Origin: Oegoconia quadripuncta
Taxonomy: Eukaryota; Arthropoda; Insecta; Lepidoptera; Autostichidae
Assembly (NCBI GenBank): GCA_949316235.1
Contig: OX438741.1
Span: 14,323,124 to 14,387,123, forward strand
Length of the DNA: 64,000 nucleotides
Direction of reading: 5' to 3'
Shown: piece after piece, positions 59,801 to 64,000 of the stretch
How positions within the stretch are numbered: the first letter of the stretch is position 1
Layout: the number at the start of each line of letters is the position of its first letter
Translations under genes and position numbers: made by a program
The notes under the pieces: generated by a model
Told to the model about the DNA's origin: nothing
Seen by the model: only the letters and a program-made list of their open reading frames with translations
Database searches by the model: none

Positions 59801-62575
59801 GTAACGTCACGAGCTGACGCTGAGGCCTTACAGTCTGATCTTTCTAGCCTCGAAGACTACTGTGCTCAAAATCTTCTTGATCTCAACCCGTCTAAATGTA
59901 ATGTTGTTACTTTCAGTCGTAAGCGAGATCCCATTCATTTTGAGTACAAGCTTAAAGGTCAATTGTTGCAGAGAGAGTGCGGCGTACGCGACCTCGGAGT
60001 ATTTCATGATTCCAAGCTGATCTACGACATCCACGTCGACAACATCGTGAGCAAGGCGTATTAAGCCTTAGGCTTCATCAAGCGTTGCTCAAAAGACTTT
60101 AATCGCATAAAGACCTTAAAAGTCCTTTATTGTACAATTGTTCGTAGCAACTTGGAGTATGCTACACAAATATGGAACCCGAAATATGACACCTACATTT
60201 CACGGATTGAGAGTATTCAGCGAAGGTTTATTCGGTATTTATGTTATCGTAACAGAGATCCGTACAATTCCGATGACTACCTCGCCTTGTGTAGGAAGCA
60301 TCACCTGCTCCCGCTGGTGCAACGTCGTGAAATAGCAGACCTGGTATACCTTTTAAAGATAGCGTCCAGTGCCATCGACTGTCCACAACTTGTATCAAAG
60401 ATCTCGGTAAGAGCCCCAACCAGAATCCTTAGGTTCAACCCGCTTTTGGATCTCCCACCGTGCTCCACCAACTACAGGCAGAATGCGTTTGTGCAGCGAG
60501 CGAGTAAGAATTTTAATTTACTTAGCAGCGAGTTTGACTTGGACCTATTTTGTACCAGCGTTACATCGGCAAGGAACACATTGAGTAGACGTTTTTTTTA
60601 TGGTCGGAGAGTAACCTAATACTGCTGTGACTCGGTTGTTTTTTGGATTGGCGATGCAAGGATATCCTATCTATAGATTGTTTATAATTTAGATTAATTT
60701 TTCCAACCGTTCTCTGATTGCAATGTATAGTTTTTTATTTTTTATTAAGTTTAAGTAGGTTCTATCAGTGGAAACCTCTAATTGGCTTTCAGTTTCTTAG
60801 TTTAAGTGATAATTTGTAAAACAGCTGTTGGTTTTCCCAAGAAAATAAAATAAAAATAAAATAAATAAATAAAATATTTAAATTCCATCTCTTTATTTGT
60901 TACTGTTTTTAGGTGCTTGATTAAGTTTGTTTATTGATAATATATCAGTACTCTCACGGCACGAGTACATAATTTTGGTGAAATTTATACACTATGGGTT
61001 GTACGAATATACGTATCTTATCTTAAGATGGCACAGCAAAGACCATAAGTTTTAGTCTTGAAGATCGCGTCTCAGTCTCAAGACCATTTTTTTTGATGCA
61101 GTATCAATATACAACAGATTCTCAAGCGTCAACTTGAGGTCATGTCAATCTTGAGAACGGTTTATTAATACGGGCCTTAGGCCCGTATATTAGAATGTTG
61201 CTCAAACATAGATCTGCGCTTGAGCATAGTTGGAAAGAGATGCCGCTATACAAGATACATAAGGCTGTCCCTTTTTAACTGTCCTCAATCGGAGATCTCT
61301 GCTTGAGTAACATTATGTAATACGGGCCTTGGAGAGTGCAATTATTAAGGCCATATTCAGGAAACCTTTTAGCTTTCCCAGACAGTAGCCCTAAGCTGAT
61401 TCCTCATTCCTGACTGCTATAATATAGCAGCGAGAAATCATTGGACGATATTGGTGAAAGATTAAAAAGGATGCCGTGATAGGGAGAGATCTATAATACC
61501 CAGCACTACGTGTTTTCTGCACAATGGGTTAGCACTTAACCTCAATCACACCTGATGTTAAGTGAAGATGAGGCCAATGGTGGAAGCCGACTGACCCGGA
61601 CACCCTATCCTATTTTTGGAAGACTAGCTATGTTATCTCTGACAACAACAACACAACAATACTATTGATATTGCTGTTTGGCGGTAGACTTAGATAAGAT
61701 GGTGGTAGCTAGCCAGGCGGATATTTTAAGATATCTACCACCTACCAAACCGAGTAGTAAACATGTACCCCGCTGGGGATCGATCCCGCGACCTCCGATG
61801 CATAAACACTATGTTGTTTACCTTGAGCCACGGAAGCGGTAAAAACGTTTATGTAATAATTAACATAATAATGAAAAAAACATAACTTATCTTAAAGCTG
61901 TTACCAAACAGAGGCCGACGACGCGGCGCAAGCGCGGCGAGGGGCATGTTAATATTAGGTCCTTACCTATCGAATACCTTTTGTATGAAGAATTTCATTA
62001 AGACTGTTGTCTTCATACAACATTTTTGTTTTATTTTTTGGGAACGGCAAATCCAAATTTAGCTAAATTTTGTGTGTATTTTCGGATAACATTAAGTTAA
62101 GTCTAGGCAGCGTTAATTTTAAAAGTAACCGCTTTATAAAAGTTTCAGTGAATCTAAGAAATGATTATGGGAAGCACATGAAAAGAGCTCTGTTCAAATT
62201 TGTCTTATTACGTGATTTAGCCCAGAAATTAAAAAAAATATTTCATGTTCATCATTGAAATAATATTCCATTTTCCAAATAAAAAACAAATCGGATATAG
62301 CTTCGAAAATCGCAGGAATTGATAAACTCCAATTTCATAGGTAAGGACCCAATATAAACACGGTCCTCGCCCTGCCCTCAATGTGACGTAGCTAATAGAG
62401 TATTTGGATAGAGCAGAAATCATAATAAAGTAGTAACACTGGTAATAAAACAAGACTGACCTGTATCACCGTCTAAGTCAGGGTTTAAAGATCGCCGCAG
62501 ATTTTCCATCACCTGGAGTACCTCCTTGGAGTCAGGTTTCGTACTTCTGTAGAATGCTACCGCTTTGGCTGCTTC
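50003..62575 (-). CDS. Tret1-like MFS sugar transporter 2, 3' exons with two candidate terminal exons
   Basis: Second facilitative sugar transporter, complement strand. Exons in transcript order: 62461-62575, 56233-56313, 53444-53661, 52725-52907, then 51980-52225 or 50003-50239. Phases join and give about 280 or 277 residues in the window, from the central loop through TM7-TM12. Marks: LSLWQFLKKSRSTRRAM before TM7, TDLAGRR after TM8, GTVPFVLVAEVF in TM10 and PETKG after TM12. The TM1-6 exons must lie right of the window. Both terminal exons start VKS in phase 0 after a good acceptor and end with their own stop. Introns hold LINE, SINE, hAT, mariner and foldback sequences. Intron positions shared with transporter 1 point to common origin. 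Confidence 0.9.
50386..50416 (+). mobile_element. SINE family A 3' tip
   Basis: GGTACCAACCCGTTGTGCAT and an A-tail only; followed by the right half of a CAGGGTGAATTTG-family MITE. Confidence 0.6.
50405..50590 (+). mobile_element. MITE right half (CAGGGTGAATTTG family)
   Basis: GAATTCGACTATGGTTCC and GTCACCAGTTAATGGGAATT to AAATTCACCCTG then TA; the left half is replaced by a SINE end. Confidence 0.68.
50595..51720. other. Between the two terminal exons of transporter 2
   Basis: No coding similarity seen. It contains ordinary AT-rich sequence plus a moderately GC-rich patch near 51130-51240. Confidence 0.45.
51726..51915 (-). mobile_element. LINE 3' UTR fragment (GTCAGTCAGTA family)
   Basis: TTCAAGCCTTTATTTCAAGG tail-like start, then CAGTCAGTACGTCCAAGC and CGCTTCGGAAAGGGAAATC shared with 26560-26610. 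It lies 65 bp past the polyadenylation signal of transporter 2 terminal exon a. Confidence 0.55.
51971..51976 (-). terminator. AATAAA polyadenylation signal of terminal exon a
   Basis: On the complement, AATAAA begins 3 nt after the TAG of the proximal terminal exon. If used, the 3' UTR would be only about 20-35 nt. Confidence 0.5.
51980..52225 (-). CDS. Transporter 2 terminal exon a (proximal)
   Basis: Acceptor CTTTCGTAG; reads VKSCMSMLVIEWAWLCNF, TM12, YLPETKGLTVDAIQMQF and ends GVKI then TAG. AATAAA follows 3 nt after the stop. Paralogous to the exon at 50003-50239. Confidence 0.9.
   Translation of the reverse strand, partial: VKSCMSMLVIEWAWLCNFIVLFIFNPLVAVVGLGPVFYMFGVICFMSSVYATVYLPETKGLTVDAIQMQFMGQREQKGVKI
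52725..52907 (-). CDS. Transporter 2 TM9-TM10 exon
   Basis: 61 codons, phase 0 both ends. Encodes SIAAGLCCVVLGSQL and GTVPFVLVAEVFLPE. Acceptor TTCCCTACAG lies 8 bp from the tail of a SINE; donor GTAAGC. Confidence 0.9.
52915..53192 (-). mobile_element. SINE family C abutting transporter 2 exon
   Basis: Complement full-length copy: tail AATAAATATAAATAAATATC, body, box B GGATTGGAACCCGCGACC and head CCACTACACCAAACAGGTCG. The tail ends 8 bp from the acceptor of exon 52725-52907, in the sense orientation of the gene. Confidence 0.83.
53444..53661 (-). CDS. Transporter 2 TM7-TM8 exon
   Basis: Encodes KKSRSTRRAMFVTLTLC, VYAEPLFEEAVPNISPT, a TM8 helix and TDLAGRR. Acceptor AATTTTCAG, donor GTAAGC. 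One sequon (NIS) lies in the predicted extracellular loop. Confidence 0.9.
54050..54270 (+). repeat. 5S rRNA-like segment and attached retroelement tail
   Basis: CGAAGGTAAGCAATGTCTGG, GCGCGATCAGTCC and TTTGATGGGTGACCACCA follow the internal control region of insect 5S rRNA. Downstream are AGTCGGTCCTGGTTG and GGGCCCGCGTGGTGGATTAT, a tail common in lepidopteran repeats that resumes past the hAT at 54715. Confidence 0.65.
54279..54706 (+). mobile_element. Non-autonomous hAT element with 8-bp target duplication
   Basis: Ends TAGTGATGCAAC and GTTGCATCACTA; GTTCATAC flanks both sides (54271-54278 and 54707-54714). 428 bp, interior rich in CTGTTTCCG repeats, no transposase. An 8-bp duplication and this end sequence are hAT features. 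Confidence 0.85.
54926..54990 (-). mobile_element. SINE family B-like head fragment
   Basis: GCGATTCGAACCCGCAACAA and CACTACCCACTATACCGG: tRNA-like head without body. It touches the LINE tail at 54990. Confidence 0.6.
54990..55300 (-). mobile_element. LINE 3' UTR fragment with GAATAA tail
   Basis: AAGAATAATAAGAATAAGAAT then CGTTTATTTGACCCAG; its far end GGTGTCGCAAAGTGG and GGTCTCCTTCTCAGCAT matches 16690-16740. Confidence 0.55.
55550..56180 (+). mobile_element. Foldback element carrying a nested CpG-rich foldback
   Basis: Outer ends TTATTCATAAAAATTTAC and ATTTTTATGAATAA as at 7428; arms GCCTGTTTTAGTTAAAGTAT and ACTTTAACTAAAACAG. An insert at 55677-56150 splits its right part before ATAAAGCG. 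Confidence 0.72.
55677..56150 (+). mobile_element. 474-bp CpG-rich foldback element
   Basis: Inverted ends AAGCGCGCTCCACATTCTC and GAGAATGTGGAGCGCGCTT. Interior has related inverted pieces (GGCAAAACTACACGAGA, TCTCGTGTAGTTTTGCC) and CpG-dense stretches. Open frames across it lack any recognisable protein. Confidence 0.7.
56233..56313 (-). CDS. Transporter 2 loop exon ending LSLWQFL
   Basis: 81-bp exon encoding EMTAEEEKLKPVEDEKP and KEKLSLWQFL. Acceptor CTTTTACAG, donor GTAAGT; one base of the last codon is left for the next exon, the same phase as in transporter 1. Confidence 0.87.
56350..56535. mobile_element. Foldback element (CGACTTTTTGTAGGACCGAT), copy 2
   Basis: CGGTGACCGATTTTTTGTAGG on the left and ATCGGTCCTACAAAAAGTCG then GGTCGGGCACACTAA on the right. 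Starts 37 bp from the acceptor of the 56233-56313 exon. Confidence 0.7.
56780..56896. repeat. CA dinucleotide microsatellite
   Basis: About 117 bp of CA repeats with a few AGACACAGACAC variants near the middle. Long open frames through it are artefacts. Confidence 0.97.
56897..57668 (+). mobile_element. LINE 3' part with TTTGATT-type tail
   Basis: Follows the CA microsatellite. Reads SYGILLWGNAADI and VLQKRAVRAIYQLRPA, then after a frameshift near 57140 [19 protein letters not shown] and [15 protein letters not shown] with TAA at 57417. A 250-bp 3' UTR ends in repeated GATTT units. Fragments of the same family occur at 2060, 21277, 22130 and 28203. Confidence 0.82.
58150..58266 (+). mobile_element. 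Retroelement C-terminal relic
   Basis: One frame reads DVTGDPRADCFLAQRLSIC then IQRGNAARVLGTLPRG, the same QRGNAA tail as at 44350. The Jockey-type LINE begins right after it. Confidence 0.58.
58277..60619 (+). pseudogene. LINE reverse transcriptase ORF with single stop codon
   Basis: Open frame of 595 codons to TAA at 60062-60064, continuing in the same frame to 60619. Reverse transcriptase blocks in order: NYRPIS, GFLKGRSATSNL, TDYSKAFDRINH, GVPQGSLLGPLLF and the catalytic FADD (59771-59782, about residue 499). After the stop the frame goes on with ALGFIKRCSKDF and SNLEYATQIWNP, typical C-terminal LINE sequence. A single nonsense change disables an otherwise well-preserved copy. Confidence 0.88.
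58290..60875 (+). mobile_element. Jockey-superfamily LINE, 5'-truncated
   Basis: Non-LTR retrotransposon inserted in a transporter 2 intron, opposite strand. It starts inside the endonuclease domain (ILDLVLSN, then DPHHGAL), runs through reverse transcriptase and a C-terminal region, and ends in an A-rich tail of AAAT/AAATA units near 60840-60875. The upstream sequence (58190-58265) belongs to a different retroelement, so the LINE landed in or joined older repeat DNA. Confidence 0.85.
61030..61176. mobile_element. Repeat with GGCCCGTATTA end (CTCAAG-rich)
   Basis: Ends CGGTTTATTAATACGGGCC; contains CTTGAAGATCGCGTCTCAG and GATTCTCAAGCGTC, similar to 7360-7400, 7845-7900 and 53228-53285. Left boundary not certain. 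Confidence 0.55.
61180..61328. mobile_element. 149-bp inverted-end MITE (GGCCCGTATTA family)
   Basis: GGCCCGTATATTAGAATGTTG at the left, CATTATGTAATACGGGCC at the right. Abuts another repeat ending AATACGGGCC at 61176; a related start is at 53228. Confidence 0.75.
61513..61840 (-). mobile_element. SINE family A, full length, diverged
   Basis: CTGCACAATGGGTTAGCAC to GAGCCACGGAAGCGG. In the transporter 2 intron before the 62461 exon. Confidence 0.83.
61958..62349 (-). mobile_element. 400-bp inverted-end element, copy 3
   Basis: Inverted copy: GGTCCTTACCTATCGAATAC to CCAATTTCATAGGTAAGGAC. In the transporter 2 intron, 110 bp past the 62461 donor. Confidence 0.77.
62461..62575 (-). CDS. Transporter 2 central-loop exon
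   Basis: Encodes EAAKAVAFYRSTKPDSK, LQVMENLRRSLNPDLDGD; aligns with exon B of transporter 1 at the same intron position and phase. Donor GTCAGT. Acceptor CCTAAG sits at the very edge of a mariner fragment, which supplies the pyrimidine tract. Confidence 0.82.
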
Positions 62576-62579
62576 CTTA

Positions 62580-62965
62580 GGTCACACAAAAAGAAACAAC
62601 ATGTTATAACCCCAATATTATGTTTATTGCTTTTCAAAATACTCTCCCGTACATTTTAAACATTTTTTTCGTGCGATCGAACCATTTTTTAAAACAGGAG
62701 GACCACAGATCTGAAGGCATGTCTTCTATGTGCTGATGGAACGCTATCACTGCCTCTTCGAAGTTGGTAAAAGTGAAACCTCTCATCTAATCTTTGATTT
62801 TGGGGAAAATACAGAAATCACACGGTGCTAGGTCGGGGCTATGTGCAGGATGGGTGACGAGTTGTACTTTTTCGGAAGCTAAAAATGACTTGTTTTGTTG
62901 GCCGTGTCTGAAGAAGCGTTGTCATGCATGATGTAGGAGAACACGTGGAGCTTTTTGGTCGTCTT
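62580..62965 (-). pseudogene. Mariner transposase 3' fragment
   Basis: Complement reads MHDNASSDTANKTSHF, a frameshift, then ASEKVQLVTHPAHSPDLAPC, DFCIFPKIKD, a stop, and MRGFTFTNFEEAVIAF to KMYGRVF. HDNASS and HSPDLAPCDF hold the second and third catalytic aspartates. The element end GGTCACACAAAAAG touches the transporter 2 exon at 62575. Confidence 0.85.
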
Positions 62966-63097
62966 TTTTTAGTGTGCCCTATGTAATAGGCTAATGCTTC
63001 ACGACCGCACCAGAAATAGCTTTACAAAGACATCTCAGCAATCATAACGGGGATTTGATGATATAATGCATGAGTAATGAATTGATAATTTAGATAT

Positions 63098-63338
63098 AAT
63101 ATTAATAAATAAATAAATATTTGGGACACTTACACGAATCGTCTAGTCCCGAACTAAGCTAAGCTTGTACTATGGATACTAGATAACGGATAAACATACA
63201 TAAATATTTATATAAACATCCATGACTCGGGAATAAATGTTTGTATTCATCATACAAACATTTACCCCTCGCGGAATTCGAACCCGCAACCGTTGGTTTC
63301 GCTGACAAGGTCACTATCCACTACACCAATCGGTCGTC
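63098..63338 (-). mobile_element. SINE family B
   Basis: AATAAATAAATAAATATTTGG tail, AATCGTCTAGTCCCGAAC body and CCACTACACCAATCGGTCG head on the complement. Confidence 0.82.
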
Positions 63339-63339
63339 T

Positions 63340-64000
63340 TAAATATTAATGTTAATTAGTAATGAATCTTTTCAATAATTTAATTAATTTAATAATATAA
63401 TTATGTGCAAGCCTATTTCATAAGCAAACACAATATCCTTGTAATCACATGAATAAATTGAATTGAATTGATCTTTGGCACTATTCTAAGTTTCTAGTTT
63501 ACTTTAGTAACTAATATCTTTAAATTTTATGAGGACTTCCGAATAAACAGGTAATAAATTAACTACTGTTCCATCAACTCTTATTTGTTTATGTATTTAT
63601 TTTCGGAAACTGACAGTCATTACATTATAATGTACAGTAGAACAAAATAGTCATTGCATAGACAGAAATAGTCTCCACAGATAGTCATACACAGAAACAC
63701 AGCAAAATATATGTTTGTGAAATAGTACATTTTATGATATTTAATTTAATGTAAGAAGCGTTACAGGATTAGCATATAATATTTAGATCTATACAAGCAA
63801 ATATATGAATATTAAATATATGTAAACATTAGTAACAATAATGCAATATAATACATTATATATACGATAGGTAAATAAAGAAATAAACGTAAACATCTAT
63901 AAGGAGAAATGAATGATGGAGGATTCTTAAATATGCACACATAGGGTCTAACAAAATTAACCCGACAAACTTTGGCAATTGCACGTACATGACAATAAAA
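63340..64000. other. Transporter 2 intron, right edge
   Basis: AT-rich, no exon for the TM1-6 half of transporter 2 seen, so those exons lie outside the window. Confidence 0.55.

Noticed and set aside
225..63338. tRNA genes suggested by box A/box B motifs at many sites
   Set aside because: Every instance heads a SINE copy with a shared body and tail, and the cloverleaf is incomplete or diverged; none looks like a functional tRNA.

Overview
The window looks like a piece of an insect genome, most probably a butterfly or moth (Lepidoptera). The evidence is AT-rich DNA, short exons split by long introns, and dense interspersed repeats of the kinds I associate with Lepidoptera: tRNA-headed SINEs ending in A-rich or TTTA-rich tails, LINE 3' ends with tails of tandem AATC, TTGA or TATTG units, and many TA-flanked foldback elements. 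All exon models were read by eye from protein similarity, GT/AG signals and reading-phase continuity; no alignment or database search was run.

Three multi-exon host genes are present. (1) 612-6964, plus strand: the last six exons of a major-facilitator sugar transporter of the Tret1-like type, whose 5' exons lie left of the window. (2) 16270-44207, minus strand: an apparently complete fatty acid transport protein gene (FATP/Slc27 family), 11 coding exons encoding about 660 residues, with a 12.3 kb first coding intron. (3) 50003-62575, minus strand: the 3' part of a second Tret1-like transporter, with two in-phase candidate terminal exons (51980-52225 and 50003-50239) that would give two C-termini; its 5' exons lie right of the window. 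Genes 1 and 3 share several intron positions and phases, so they are probably old paralogues flanking FATP. All three products would act in membranes: sugar import at the plasma membrane, and coupled uptake and CoA activation of fatty acids.

Most of the rest is transposon-derived. The best preserved element is a 2.1 kb Tc1/mariner-type transposon (13845-15964) with about 269 bp terminal inverted repeats and a transposase broken by one stop codon. There are two sizeable LINE copies (40122-41760 and about 58300-60875), fragments of at least six more LINE groups, about twenty copies of one SINE family, smaller numbers of three other SINE families, a mariner fragment, a non-autonomous hAT element, and several foldback (MITE-like) families. 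Nested insertions are frequent and often keep recognisable target-site duplications. Several insertions end within about 10 bp of a splice site of the transporter or FATP genes.

I did not find a clearly new multi-gene system. The most unusual observations are the duplicated terminal exon of transporter 2, the long glycosylation-rich extracellular loops of transporter 1, the tRNA-like segment inside the inverted repeats of the 2.1 kb transposon, the transposon edges at splice sites, and a 26-bp minisatellite in a FATP intron split by three later insertions.
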